NCBI GenBank assembly: GCA_016926505.1
Contig: JAFGOM010000075.1
Span: 1-44,683 of the forward strand
Direction: 5' to 3'
Source: Methanospirillaceae archaeon
GTDB lineage: Archaea; Halobacteriota; Methanomicrobia; Methanomicrobiales; Methanospirillaceae
DNA length: 44,683 bases
Numbering within the stretch: the first letter of the stretch is position 1; each line of letters opens with the position of its first letter. The translations under genes and the position numbers were made by a program. Shown in pieces: positions 25,031 through 34,103 of this stretch. Below the pieces are notes generated by a model. The model searched no databases, had not been told where the DNA came from, and saw nothing but the letters and a program-made list of their open reading frames with translations.

Positions 25031-26687
25031 AGATATAATGAGGGTTTATCTCTGTTTTTCCGATAACATCCTCCAGATCAGCAAGAGAATGAAACGGTCT
25101 TTTGGAGAGAATGGTACTCAGTCGTTTTTTACCAATGGCAGGGAGGTGCAATAATGCCCTAGCAGGCAATCCGTTTATCGGTATCGGGATAAAGAATCCG
25201 GTTAGTGAACGCATACCGTAACCGGTGACAACGACATCCCCGGATATCGCGGGTGGAATAACAGCGGGTATCCCGATAAGGATTGGATAGGAACCCATCT
25301 GTCTGCCGAATGCTGGATCTGTTCGTGTTTCTTCTTTCTCAATCCATACGTCACAAAGCACGGTACCAAGAGGAAATACTTTCTGCAGCATCGGTCTGTC
25401 AAAATGGGTTCTGACCCATTCCTTAAAAGACCGGAAATTCCGGTCATACCGGGAGAGCGTATTGGTATTATATGCAGGAGTCCCAAAAAAAGGCATTACC
25501 TGCCTGATATTAACTCTTCGAACGAAAAGATCTGATGCTAAAAGACTCTCCAGGAACTCCCGGTTTATCCGGTAGGTATCTGCAGTCTCACCAGCCAGTC
25601 CGGCAATAAAATTTAAACCAGGCAGGAGTTCAGGTATACCGTCTCTCCGGTTTCCTCCAACCTCGTTGACGATTCGAATGGCATCCATCACCTGATTAGA
25701 GGTTGCTTTAAGATTATTTGCATGTATCACGACAGGATCGGCGCTTTCCATCCCAAAAGCGGCTACATCTCCTGCGGTATGCCCATGGATAATTGCTTCT
25801 AAGGCAGCCCTTGCAGCATCAGGATGCCGGGCAATGGTTCCCGGATTGATGTTATCGATGTGAAGGGTATGGAGGTTTGGGGCGGCATATCGTATCGCAG
25901 AGAAGAGTTCTTCTATCTTTTCAGGGATAGGTTCTGGGAATTCTTTACCTAAACTCTGGTATACAAGCAGATCAGGCTGGCGACCAAGCCGGAAATGCTG
26001 TGCTCCCTCACGATAGAGAGCAGACACCTCCTCTGCAATGGCTGAAATTGCCCGGTAAACGGGTTTTCCATAGAGGGGTTCTGTACAGAATGAACATCCT
26101 CCGGTAATAGCATGGGAACACCCCCGTGCGGTTTCGAGTTCACACATCACTCTCGGATACGAGGGATGTTTCCTGATAATACCTGCACCTGATACTGACC
26201 ATGGATCAAGAAGACGGTAATTGAGTTCTCCTGCCGGATCGTCACCTGCCAGCAGGTGATACAGAGCGGTAGCAGGATTGCCGGTCAGGATCGTACCAAA
26301 TCCGGATAATGCCATCTTTCGTGCAGGAGTACCGCCCCCGTGTGAATATCCGAATTGAACCGGGCCGCCGATACAGGTCACGGGTTCTGTCAGAAGAGAT
26401 CCTATCTGCTGAATTTCAGTGATAGTTGCCGGTGTTCCTCCCAGATAGGTGCCCGGAACAGTTACTCCTGCTATCATGACAACAAGATCAGATTCGGCAG
26501 GTTTACCTAAAAGTCCGGGATCTTTCCGAATCTGGTCTATCGTAAGGTATCCTGTTTCATACCCCTCAACAGCGAGAAGACCTGCTATCGTTCTGATATA
26601 GGGAGATATATAGGGGGGTACACCAAGACAGGCCGGCTCGTCGATATACCCGTCAATAATATATGCTGTTTTTTCCATCAGAACCAT
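24999..26687 (-). CDS. Radical SAM protein with unusual Cys spacing and C-terminal HhH
   Basis: This 562-residue archaeal radical SAM protein begins with a Rossmann-like region (YIIDGYIDEPACLGVPPYIS) resembling cobalamin-binding N-domains. The cluster motif near residue 195 is ETARGC, seven residues, then CSFC (C-x7-C-x2-C) instead of the usual C-x3-C-x2-C; this spacing occurs in a known archaeal subgroup. Later come LHIDNINPGTIARHP, GMESADPVVIHANNLK (about 316) and LPGLNFIAGLAGET, typical barrel strands. The last 50 residues (LPAIGKKRLSTILSKRPFHS, then LADLEDVIG) form a helix-hairpin-helix-like nucleic-acid-binding unit, suggesting an RNA or DNA substrate (inference). It starts one base into the mptE stop codon, so it is part of the DHH-mptE operon. 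The reaction is unknown. Confidence 0.85.
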   Translation of the reverse strand: MVLMEKTAYIIDGYIDEPACLGVPPYISPYIRTIAGLLAVEGYETGYLTIDQIRKDPGLLGKPAESDLVVMIAGVTVPGTYLGGTPATITEIQQIGSLLTEPVTCIGGPVQFGYSHGGGTPARKMALSGFGTILTGNPATALYHLLAGDDPAGELNYRLLDPWSVSGAGIIRKHPSYPRVMCELETARGCSHAITGGCSFCTEPLYGKPVYRAISAIAEEVSALYREGAQHFRLGRQPDLLVYQSLGKEFPEPIPEKIEELFSAIRYAAPNLHTLHIDNINPGTIARHPDAARAALEAIIHGHTAGDVAAFGMESADPVVIHANNLKATSNQVMDAIRIVNEVGGNRRDGIPELLPGLNFIAGLAGETADTYRINREFLESLLASDLFVRRVNIRQVMPFFGTPAYNTNTLSRYDRNFRSFKEWVRTHFDRPMLQKVFPLGTVLCDVWIEKEETRTDPAFGRQMGSYPILIGIPAVIPPAISGDVVVTGYGMRSLTGFFIPIPINGLPARALLHLPAIGKKRLSTILSKRPFHSLADLEDVIGKTEINPHYIFTSPEAPSPS

Positions 26688-27319
26688 CAGAGGGTATACC
26701 CGATATCTGCCAGAAGACGTCGTGCCCAGATGAGTTTTCCTCGTTTTATCGGATTAACATCGGGATCATCGAGTAAAAACCCTAAAAACACAAGGGATTT
26801 TGCACCATGAGCATGTGCCAGATAAGCTGCCCGGTCACCGTCGGTGAATCCTCCGTAATTGTGTAGATTGGCAAATGGTTCTGCCTGTGTTGTACAGACG
26901 AGCGGACCAGAGAAGAGAGGTACCCATCTCTTTACCAGTGCAATGTTGTCACCATGGGCATGCACCACAACGATGGTTCCGTCCTTGTTTAAATCAATGA
27001 TATATTCATCGGCTCCGTCGAGATCGGTAACGATAATATCAGGAATGATTCCATATGCAATAACCTGATCTGTTGCCGCATCTGCGGTAATGACCGGTCT
27101 CTTTCTATCTCCTGTTCTCCTGAGGTCAGCAGAGAGGTTTGGTCCGTTACCACAGATGGTAACAACCTGGTTTTTGATGAGATCGGTAAGTAGTTTCTCA
27201 TCATCCCGGGATGTAAGAGTAGAGAGAAGCACCGCGGCTTCTCTGTCCTTTTTTATGTCAAAGGAAAAATAATCGAGTATTTCATGGTATACGGGTTCCC
27301 ACTCCCTATAACTCACCAT
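26687..27319 (-). CDS. mptE: 6-hydroxymethyl-7,8-dihydropterin pyrophosphokinase (MptE)
   Basis: MptE (DUF115) transfers pyrophosphate from ATP to 6-hydroxymethyl-dihydropterin, an early step toward tetrahydromethanopterin, the C1 carrier of methanogens. The 210-residue protein matches the archaeal type. Visible are ICGNGPNLSADLRR (about residues 53-66), ITADAATDQVIAYGIIPDII (about 76), TDLDGADEYII with the acidic cluster expected to bind Mg-ATP, VVVHAHGDN (about 116), CTTQAEPFANLHNYGGFTDG (about 141) and LVFLGFLLDD. It overlaps the upstream DHH gene by 14 bases and the radical SAM start by one base, so all three are co-transcribed. The enzyme is unrelated to bacterial FolK. Confidence 0.9.
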   Translation of the reverse strand: MVSYREWEPVYHEILDYFSFDIKKDREAAVLLSTLTSRDDEKLLTDLIKNQVVTICGNGPNLSADLRRTGDRKRPVITADAATDQVIAYGIIPDIIVTDLDGADEYIIDLNKDGTIVVVHAHGDNIALVKRWVPLFSGPLVCTTQAEPFANLHNYGGFTDGDRAAYLAHAHGAKSLVFLGFLLDDPDVNPIKRGKLIWARRLLADIGYTL

Positions 27320-28811
27320 TTTTATCCTCTAAGAGCCCCACGAGCCGGTAAAACTTCAGAAGGAGAGGATCAATTATAAGATTGAGAAGGTCCTCCTTCT
27401 CCTTTACCTCTGAGAAGAACCGTAACGGAATTGATGCGGCAGCCATCGTAACGTGGCCTCCGGCATCACCTATCTTTCCGAACGATTCACTCATGACATT
27501 ACCGAGGTTTAATCGCATATCCCGGTTTCTCCCTGATATAATGATGGCATCATCGGTTATTCCGTATACCAGTGCGGTGCTGATACCCTCCAGGTTTATC
27601 AGGAGATCTGCGGCCTGGGGGAGAGCGTCCCGGTTCCTGACATACCCGATATTTGAGAAGAGATATCCGTTCTTTGCCCTTCTGTTTGTTATTGACTTAC
27701 CCAGTATGTCTAATGTTTCGTGTGAGAACTGGGGTGACATGATCTTCTCAAGTAGGTCACTGTCAATGTAATTGATAAGAAACGCCGATGCGTTTAGATC
27801 CTCAATGCAGACATTCCTTCGGAAATGTTTTGTGTCTGAACGAATTCCGTACATGAGTGCCGTAGCAACACGGACATCAGGTTGTATCTGAAGTTCCTGC
27901 AGGTACTGGGTCAGAATGGTTGCACAGGAACCAAATCCAATTCTTACATCGCGAAATCCACCCCATACTATCTCGGAGACCGGCTCCGGATGATGGTCAA
28001 TGATAACATCAGCGGTGATTCGCGAGTTCAGACCGTTATTGATACCCGGACCGGGACTGTCTACAATAGCAAAATGATCGCATGAAGCCATCAGGTCAGA
28101 ATCAAGACGATCCATCTTGATATTGAGCAGGTTGACAAGGGCCCGGTTCTCCTGGTGTCCGATATCGCCATCAAACAGGATTTTTGTCTTTAATCCCGGA
28201 TTAACATGAGACACGATCATCTCGAGCGCCATTGCACAGGAAATTGCATCAGGATCCGGATTCGTATGGGCAACAATACAGAATGTCCCTGAACACTGCA
28301 GAATGACTGCCTCAAGATCTTTCGATATCCGGTGGCGCTGATATCCTTTCAGGAACCTGACAGCAGTCTCAGAGACGACCTGCTGTGGATAGAGCACGAG
28401 ATCTGCTCCTGCATCACGCAGGATCCGTTCACTGATAGGATCGATAGCCCGGGCAACAAGAAATACATGAGGATTTTTTTTTCTGATGAGTTTGACAGCA
28501 TGGAAATTTGCTTCATGATTATCACTGACAAGGAATGCTGCCTCAAAGGGGGGGATCCCCTCAAGCATCTGCGGATCATTCATGTCCCGCTGTACTGCCT
28601 CTAAATTCTGTTCCCGTAATTCATGTACCCGTTCATCCTCTTTATCCATCAGAAAGAGATGAACCCCGTTATTTTTGAGCTGTTCAACGATGAGATACCC
28701 GACACTGCCACATCCGCATATCAGATACGTTCCGGAATCAGATCTCCCCCGTGTGCCATGCTCAGGCATACCAGTAGGTTTGTTTTCATGAGCTATTAAT
28801 AATAATGGCAA
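27306..28811 (-). CDS. TrkA-N / DHH-DHHA1 phosphoesterase
   Basis: This 501-residue protein joins an N-terminal Rossmann TrkA-N (RCK) domain (LICGCGSVGYLIVEQLKNNG, about residues 31-50) to a DHH-family phosphoesterase (about 170-500). The metal motifs are VAHTNPDPDAISCAM (about 191), IVDSPGPG, DVIIDHHPEP with the DHH triad (about 281), and the DHHA1 end DAIIISGRNRDM followed by IGDAGGHVTMAAAS. Archaeal relatives are annotated as RecJ-like or as nucleotide phosphodiesterases. Hydrolysis of a cyclic or short dinucleotide under control of an NAD- or nucleotide-binding domain is plausible but inferred. No membrane helices are visible, so it should be soluble. It leads an operon with mptE and the radical SAM gene. 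The start could be one of several Met codons near the N terminus. Confidence 0.88.
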   Translation of the reverse strand: MPLLLIAHENKPTGMPEHGTRGRSDSGTYLICGCGSVGYLIVEQLKNNGVHLFLMDKEDERVHELREQNLEAVQRDMNDPQMLEGIPPFEAAFLVSDNHEANFHAVKLIRKKNPHVFLVARAIDPISERILRDAGADLVLYPQQVVSETAVRFLKGYQRHRISKDLEAVILQCSGTFCIVAHTNPDPDAISCAMALEMIVSHVNPGLKTKILFDGDIGHQENRALVNLLNIKMDRLDSDLMASCDHFAIVDSPGPGINNGLNSRITADVIIDHHPEPVSEIVWGGFRDVRIGFGSCATILTQYLQELQIQPDVRVATALMYGIRSDTKHFRRNVCIEDLNASAFLINYIDSDLLEKIMSPQFSHETLDILGKSITNRRAKNGYLFSNIGYVRNRDALPQAADLLINLEGISTALVYGITDDAIIISGRNRDMRLNLGNVMSESFGKIGDAGGHVTMAAASIPLRFFSEVKEKEDLLNLIIDPLLLKFYRLVGLLEDKNGEL

Positions 28812-28914
28812 TAATTATCGACTCTTCGAATAAGAAAGCCGAAACAATTCATTCCAGTCATGAAAGAACCGTTCATTTTGGATCTGGTTTTCTCGAAAAC
28901 GACTTTCCGTTAGG

Positions 28915-28922
28915 TATAAATT
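28915..28922 (+). promoter_or_regulatory. TATA box of tRNA-Lys
   Basis: TATAAATT is centred about 32 bases before the mature tRNA 5' end, the expected place for an archaeal tRNA promoter. Confidence 0.55.
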
Positions 28923-28949
28923 GAAGAATGGTGATGTATGTAGGCACAA

Positions 28950-29022
28950 GGGCTTGTAGCTTAGCTGGCAGAGCGACGGACTCTTAATCCGTAGGTCAGG
29001 GGTTCGAATCCCTTCAGGCCCG
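28950..29022 (+). tRNA. tRNA-Lys (anticodon CTT)
   Basis: A full cloverleaf is visible. The acceptor GGGCTTG pairs with CAGGCCC (one G-U), the D arm contains AGCTGGCAGAGC, and the anticodon stem ACGGA/TCCGT holds the loop CTCTTAA with anticodon CTT. The T arm is CAGGGGTTCGAATCCCTT. The 3' CCA is not encoded. No intron is present. Confidence 0.96.
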
Positions 29023-29100
29023 TATTGTTTTTTTATTTTTCAGAATTTCTTATCTGAAGATATTAATGGTCTCATGATTAATAATTCCTGTTAGATAGGA

Positions 29101-29292
29101 ATGAATAATGAAGATCCGTCGTACGATGAAGTAATCTGTAATCACTGCGAAGGTGAGGGATGCTGTTTTTGTAATACAACCGGCCGTGTCCTTGTCAGGC
29201 ATCCCCCCCGGATGTGCCGGCATTGCAATGGAATCGGATGTATATATTGTGGATATACCGGGTGGTCCGGTTTGAAGGGAAAATACGATTAA
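29101..29292 (+). CDS. Mini zinc-finger protein (DnaJ-like CxxCxGxGCxxC repeats)
   Basis: This 63-residue protein contains two copies of a DnaJ-type zinc motif: CNHCEGEGCCFCNTTGR (about residues 13-29) and CRHCNGIGCIYCGYTGW (about 39-55). Each CxxCxGxGCxxC could bind one zinc or the two could pair. There is no J-domain or substrate-binding region, so it is not a DnaJ, only its finger. It begins at an ATG preceded by AGGAAT and follows tRNA-Lys by 78 bases. Its function is unknown; a small redox or protein-binding adaptor is possible. The regular motif spacing argues that it is a genuine gene. Confidence 0.82.
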   Translation: MNNEDPSYDEVICNHCEGEGCCFCNTTGRVLVRHPPRMCRHCNGIGCIYCGYTGWSGLKGKYD

Positions 29293-29400
29293 TTGTCAAT
29301 AAAAAAGTCGTTTGCTTGTATCCTGAAACATAATAAGCCGTCCTGAAATGTATTTTATCAAAAGAAATCCCGGTGATTTTGCAGGAGACCAATCATTACC

Positions 29401-32400
29401 ATGAAGATCTCATTTGGTCCGAACCCTGAAGCGATGAGACGGAAAGGAGATTATAACGGGCTGATTACACTTGCAGGATCCAAAAAAGGTAAAAATCTTC
29501 GAATAAAAGCCTTAAAAGAATTGGGAAGAATGAAAAACCCGGAAGCAGTCCCGGCTGTTATCCCGTTATTATCAAACCCGGATCCGGCAATCAAAAAAGC
29601 GGCTTCAGATTGTCTTGTGAGTATCGGATCTCCTGCATGTAAGCTGCTTATCTCTTTTTATGCCCGTGAATCGGATACAAAAACTGCCCTGATTCATGAG
29701 ACACTTCTCTGTATTGGTAAGGAAGCGGTAAATGACCTGATTGAATCCTTACAAACATTGCCGGTCAGTGGAAAGGAACAGGCAGTATATACCCTGGTTG
29801 AGATCGGAGAATCTGCCGTCCCGGATCTGATTGCTGCTCTTGCTGATTCAGATCCCATAGTACGGGATCTGGCAGAGGTCGCCCTTGACAAGATAGGCAT
29901 TCCTGCAGTTCCGTATCTTATTCGTGGTCTTACAGATAAAGAGGATGAGATCCAGGCACGTTGTGCTACAATCCTTATCTGTAAAGGATCCAAGGTAGTT
30001 CCTCATCTTATTGATGCAATGCGAGGAGGATCCCGGGATTTAAAAACCATGGTATTTTTTATTTTACAGCAGATTGGTGATACCGCCTTAAAACCACTCA
30101 TAATCTCCCTGAAATCTCCGGATCACCAGATCGTATCAGTCGCCAGGGAAGCCTGTATCGGATACGGACCCTCCTGTATTGATTCGCTTCTTTTGGAGCT
30201 GTTAACCGGAACCAATGCAAGCAGGCACGTTGCAGGAACGGTTCTTATCAGATTTGGATCTGATGCGGTTCAACCACTCGCGCAGGTCATTTCACAATCA
30301 GATGATGAATTGATACGGGAAATCTCAGGTATCTTCTCTGATATCGGTAAGGAATCAATATCTCTCCTTATCAGACTCCTGCATCATGAAGATAACAGGG
30401 TTGTTCAGACCGCATCAGACGCACTGGCAATGATAGGTTCATTAGCGGTAAGACCACTAATGGAGACCGGGGCCGGGAAAGAGGAACCGTTTCGTCTGCT
30501 CATCAGAGATATTATCAGAAATATGGGTGATGAAGCGGCTGCTCCTCTTTCCGAAGCAATTGAGGGGAATAATCCGGGATACGCAGCATTTGCCATTCAG
30601 ATGATAAAAGGGATACTATCCCCGGTATATCTGGATGTAATTACCAAAGGGCTGTATTCATCTTTTCAGGAAGTCAGGGAAGAGTCATTGTCAGCTCTCG
30701 ATAGTATGGGTTCTTCTGCGGTAGAAAGGCTTATCTCACTTCTTTCTGATTCTTCTGATGAGATACGGATGCATGTCCAGTCCCAGATCATCAGGATAGG
30801 GAAGGATGCGGTCCCTGCGTTACTAGCTGCCCGATCCGATCCTGACATCGCAGTTTCTGCAGATTTTGAATGGATAATCGGGGAGATAGGGAAGGATGCA
30901 GTCCCTGCTCTTGTCGAGGCTCTTATGGATGATGAAGCCACGGCAGATACGGCAAAACGTCTCCTTACTGCCATCGGAGTGGATGTTCTCTCCTCACTTC
31001 TTCCCATGATTGAGATGAGCAACCCTTTCCGGGATCGGGTCATATCACTCATCCAGACACTGTTCCGGAGGTATCCTGAAGAAAGCCTGCGCGAATTCGC
31101 ATATCACACTTCATTGAATTCCCATTCTCTCTTATGTGATATCATTCGTGAAGTAAGCGACGATGTAACCGCTGTTTTTATTCATGGCCTTCACTCTTCT
31201 GATGAAAAAGTATCAGAGTGGTGCTCAATAATCCTCGTTTTATTGAGTGATGAAGCGGTAATTCCTCTGATAGAATCGATACGGGATAAAGATGAGTCAT
31301 ATGGACTTACCGTTACCTCCATTCTTGTGCAGATAGGGAAACCCGGCATCGTCCCACTCGCTGCTTCAATTAAAGATCCAAAAATCAGGCTGTATGCAGT
31401 GGCTGCTCTTGGAATGATAGGAGAGGCGGCAATAGAATCATTAATACCCCTTTTATCTGATGAAGATGAAGAAGTCGTATCTTCTGCAGGGCTTGCCCTG
31501 GGAAAGATAGGATCACCTGCCCTGCCTTCTCTTATCCCCCTCTTTTTTACTGATACCAGATATGCAAAGATTGTCGGGAGAATATTACAGCAGATCGGCA
31601 CTCCTGCACTCCCGCCTCTGATCGAACACATGCAAAAGGAAGAAGATACCCGTTCCCGGCATTTTGCCATTCTCATCGCAACGGTAGTCTCCATAGGACT
31701 GGGGGAAATTGAATCGCTATGTACCTTGTTTCAAATAAGCGATACGAAAACTGGTTCTATTCTTGGAAATGCATTTGGTCTTTCCGGAGTTGTTGTTGTT
31801 CGTCCCCTTCTGAAGGGAGTTGCTGCCTATGATAAAGGGGTCCCGCAGATTGTATCCATTGCCATAAAAAATATTGGATCTCCTGCTGTTCCATATATTA
31901 TCGAGCAGATTCAAAATTACCACCTTTCTGATCGTCATGTCATCCCGTTTCTTTTCCTGCTCACCATTCCCCACGATCCGGGTGTGATTCCCCTCCTGCG
32001 GAGTTGGTATCGCAGTCCGGACAGTGAAATACGAACTGCAGTTGTTAAAAACCTGGAGCCGTTTGGATCTGCTGCAGCAGATATCTTTACCCGTGCAATG
32101 GATGATGATCCGCGTGTCAAACTGGTGGCAGTAGAGGCTATGGGAACAATCGGACTCCCTGTTCTTGACAGTCTTCTTATTGCTATGAAAGATTCCGATA
32201 ACTCAATACGAAGTGCTGCAGTTGTAGCAATCGCCAAAGTCGGAATGCCTGCCCAGTACATGCTTATCCAGATGCTTTCTGATTCAGATCGACAGGTCAG
32301 GCACGATGCTGCAGTACTCCTTTCCGGGATGAGGTGGGAACCGAAATATACAACTGACAGGCTTGCTTACCTGTATGCATCAGAAGACTGGGACAGCCTT

Positions 32401-32526
32401 GTCGCAATTGGTCCTCCGGCAATTGAGATCCTGCAACAGGGTATGAGTGATTCAGATCTGAAGATCAAGGCAAAGGCAAAGGAGTGTCTTTCATTGATTC
32501 AGAAGAACGCATTGCATGAGATCTGA
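29401..32526 (+). CDS. Large HEAT-repeat (PBS-lyase type) protein
   Basis: This 1041-residue protein is built almost entirely from HEAT-like repeats of roughly 30-37 residues, with the recurrent pattern IG..AVPxLIxxLxD.....R..A...L..IG. Clear copies are VEIGESAVPDLIAALADSDP (about residue 135), LDKIGIPAVPYLIRGLTD, MIGSLAVRPLMETG, IGKDAVPALVEALMDDEA and IGEAAIESLIPLLSDEDEEV. I estimate about 28 repeats. There is no signal peptide or membrane helix, so it is probably a cytoplasmic scaffold forming a long superhelix. CAGGAGAC upstream serves as a ribosome site. Its partner is unknown. It lies between a small zinc-finger gene and pyrB, but a 71-base gap with a hairpin argues against coupling to pyrB. 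Confidence 0.9.
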   Translation: MKISFGPNPEAMRRKGDYNGLITLAGSKKGKNLRIKALKELGRMKNPEAVPAVIPLLSNPDPAIKKAASDCLVSIGSPACKLLISFYARESDTKTALIHETLLCIGKEAVNDLIESLQTLPVSGKEQAVYTLVEIGESAVPDLIAALADSDPIVRDLAEVALDKIGIPAVPYLIRGLTDKEDEIQARCATILICKGSKVVPHLIDAMRGGSRDLKTMVFFILQQIGDTALKPLIISLKSPDHQIVSVAREACIGYGPSCIDSLLLELLTGTNASRHVAGTVLIRFGSDAVQPLAQVISQSDDELIREISGIFSDIGKESISLLIRLLHHEDNRVVQTASDALAMIGSLAVRPLMETGAGKEEPFRLLIRDIIRNMGDEAAAPLSEAIEGNNPGYAAFAIQMIKGILSPVYLDVITKGLYSSFQEVREESLSALDSMGSSAVERLISLLSDSSDEIRMHVQSQIIRIGKDAVPALLAARSDPDIAVSADFEWIIGEIGKDAVPALVEALMDDEATADTAKRLLTAIGVDVLSSLLPMIEMSNPFRDRVISLIQTLFRRYPEESLREFAYHTSLNSHSLLCDIIREVSDDVTAVFIHGLHSSDEKVSEWCSIILVLLSDEAVIPLIESIRDKDESYGLTVTSILVQIGKPGIVPLAASIKDPKIRLYAVAALGMIGEAAIESLIPLLSDEDEEVVSSAGLALGKIGSPALPSLIPLFFTDTRYAKIVGRILQQIGTPALPPLIEHMQKEEDTRSRHFAILIATVVSIGLGEIESLCTLFQISDTKTGSILGNAFGLSGVVVVRPLLKGVAAYDKGVPQIVSIAIKNIGSPAVPYIIEQIQNYHLSDRHVIPFLFLLTIPHDPGVIPLLRSWYRSPDSEIRTAVVKNLEPFGSAAADIFTRAMDDDPRVKLVAVEAMGTIGLPVLDSLLIAMKDSDNSIRSAAVVAIAKVGMPAQYMLIQMLSDSDRQVRHDAAVLLSGMRWEPKYTTDRLAYLYASEDWDSLVAIGPPAIEILQQGMSDSDLKIKAKAKECLSLIQKNALHEI

Positions 32527-32533
32527 TGAATCT

Positions 32534-32555
32534 GTCAGGAATAATTTCGCCTGAC
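32534..32555 (+). terminator. Small hairpin after the HEAT-repeat gene
   Basis: GTCAGG (32534-32539) and CCTGAC (32550-32555) pair around a 10-base AT-rich loop. It lies in the short spacer before pyrB. There is no T run, so it may instead be a chance or regulatory hairpin. Confidence 0.25.
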
Positions 32556-32597
32556 TGAACAAAAACCATCAGGATTTATGGATGATCGCAGGGGAGT

Positions 32598-33497
32598 ATG
32601 GTTAAACACATCATCTCGACACGTGACCTTGAACGGGACGCGATTGATACATTACTGGATAAAGCTATCACCATCTCTAAAAAATGGCCGGATAACAGAC
32701 CATTACAGGGAAAGATCCTCGGTCTGCTTTTTTTTGAACCGAGTACAAGAACCAGGATGTCATTTGAGTCTGCAATGCTCAGGCTCGGAGGTACCTGCTT
32801 AAACCTCGGCGGTCCGGAGGTCAGCTCAGTTTCTAAGGGAGAGACCCTTGCCGATACCATCAGAGTCGTGAATGGATATGTTGATGCTCTTGTACTGCGT
32901 CATCCCCGGATAGGGGCAGCCCAGATGGCCTGTGAATTCTCAAGGGTTCCGGTTATTAACGGTGGTGACGGGTCGGGTCAGCATCCATCCCAGACACTCA
33001 TCGATCTCTTTACCATCCGGGAATCGATGCCATTGGATGATATTCAGGTTGGCATGATAGGAGACCTCAATTATGGTCGTACTACCCATTCTCTTGCTTA
33101 TGCGCTTGCTAAATATGAAGCTACCATTCATACGGTAACCCCTGATGGCCTGGGATTTCCCCGATCGGTTATTGATAATCTTGCTGATATGAATCTGCAG
33201 ATAATCCAGCATCAGACCATCGAAGAGATCGTAGATGAACTGGACGTACTGTATGTCACCCGTATCCAGCGTGAACGATTTCCTGATGTTGCCTCATACC
33301 TGCATGTTGCTTCGGGTTATCGGATTTTCCCTGAACTTTTCGATAATGTCACGAAAAACCTTATTATTCTTCATCCGCTTCCACGATTAGATGAGATCGA
33401 TCCGGGAGTGGACAGCCTGCCTTATGCGAAATACTTCAGGCAGTCTGATAATGGAATTCCTGTACGGATGGCAATGCTTACGGATGTGCTTGGATGA
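32598..33497 (+). CDS. pyrB: Aspartate carbamoyltransferase catalytic subunit
   Basis: PyrB joins carbamoyl phosphate and aspartate to form carbamoyl aspartate, the committed step of pyrimidine synthesis. At 299 residues it has the usual length. The carbamoyl-phosphate site FFEPSTRTRMSF (about residues 49-60) and loop LGGPEVSSVSKGETLADTIR (about 73-92), with the catalytic Ser-x2-Lys, are intact. Also visible are VLRHPRIGAAQM, NGGDGSGQHPSQTLIDLFTI (about 121-140), MIGDLNYGRTTHSL, YVTRIQRERF and ILHPLPRLDEID (about 255). A purine-rich GGGGAG lies only one base before the ATG, too close for a normal ribosome site, so initiation may be leaderless or use another signal. It overlaps pyrI by four bases, forming the expected archaeal pyrBI pair. 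Confidence 0.96.
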   Translation: MVKHIISTRDLERDAIDTLLDKAITISKKWPDNRPLQGKILGLLFFEPSTRTRMSFESAMLRLGGTCLNLGGPEVSSVSKGETLADTIRVVNGYVDALVLRHPRIGAAQMACEFSRVPVINGGDGSGQHPSQTLIDLFTIRESMPLDDIQVGMIGDLNYGRTTHSLAYALAKYEATIHTVTPDGLGFPRSVIDNLADMNLQIIQHQTIEEIVDELDVLYVTRIQRERFPDVASYLHVASGYRIFPELFDNVTKNLIILHPLPRLDEIDPGVDSLPYAKYFRQSDNGIPVRMAMLTDVLG

Positions 33498-33961
33498 AAG
33501 GAGAGAAATATCGTCAGGGTCTTGTCATCAGTACCATTAAAGACGGAACGGTCATCGATCATATCACCGGTGGTGAAGCACTCAATGTACTGCGCATTAT
33601 CGGCATTACCGGCACTACCCAGGAGATGGTCAGTATCGCAACGAACGTTAAGAGTACGGTTATGGGGAAAAAAGACGTGGTTAAGATCGGGAACCGGGAA
33701 CTCTCACGGGAACAGGTTGACCGGATTGCATTGATTGCACCACGTGCCACCATAAACATTGTCAGGGATTACGATGTTGTAGAGAAGAAAGGAGTGAGTG
33801 TTCCAGATACCATCATCGGGATTGTACGGTGTCCAAACCCCTGCTGCATCACAAATGCAGGAGAACCGATACAGACACGGTTTGTCATGGAACCACGTGG
33901 TCTTGTCTGTTCGTATTGTGACTGGGTACTGTCCTGTGATATAACCAGTCATTTCTTATAA
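33494..33961 (+). CDS. pyrI: Aspartate carbamoyltransferase regulatory subunit
   Basis: PyrI binds effectors (CTP, ATP) and couples to PyrB trimers to give the allosteric holoenzyme. The 155-residue sequence shows the nucleotide-binding start VISTIKDGTVIDHITGGEAL, then GKKDVVKIGNRELSREQVDR (about residues 56-75). The C-terminal zinc domain carries four Cys, as CPNPCC (about 113) and CSYCDW (about 142), that hold it to the catalytic chain. The length is the same as the classical subunit. It starts four bases before the pyrB stop, so translation is coupled. All motifs are intact, suggesting a regulated enzyme. Confidence 0.95.
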   Translation: MKGEKYRQGLVISTIKDGTVIDHITGGEALNVLRIIGITGTTQEMVSIATNVKSTVMGKKDVVKIGNRELSREQVDRIALIAPRATINIVRDYDVVEKKGVSVPDTIIGIVRCPNPCCITNAGEPIQTRFVMEPRGLVCSYCDWVLSCDITSHFL

Positions 33962-34103
33962 ACCCGGTATAATTATCGGTAAACCGGTAAATGTGATAAA
34001 AAGAAAGGTCATTACAGATCGGTCATGGTATCAGAAGGTATGATTCGGATCGGTATGGTATTCGGATTTGAACGGGAAAAGTAAATGAAAAGGGTATCTT
34101 GGT

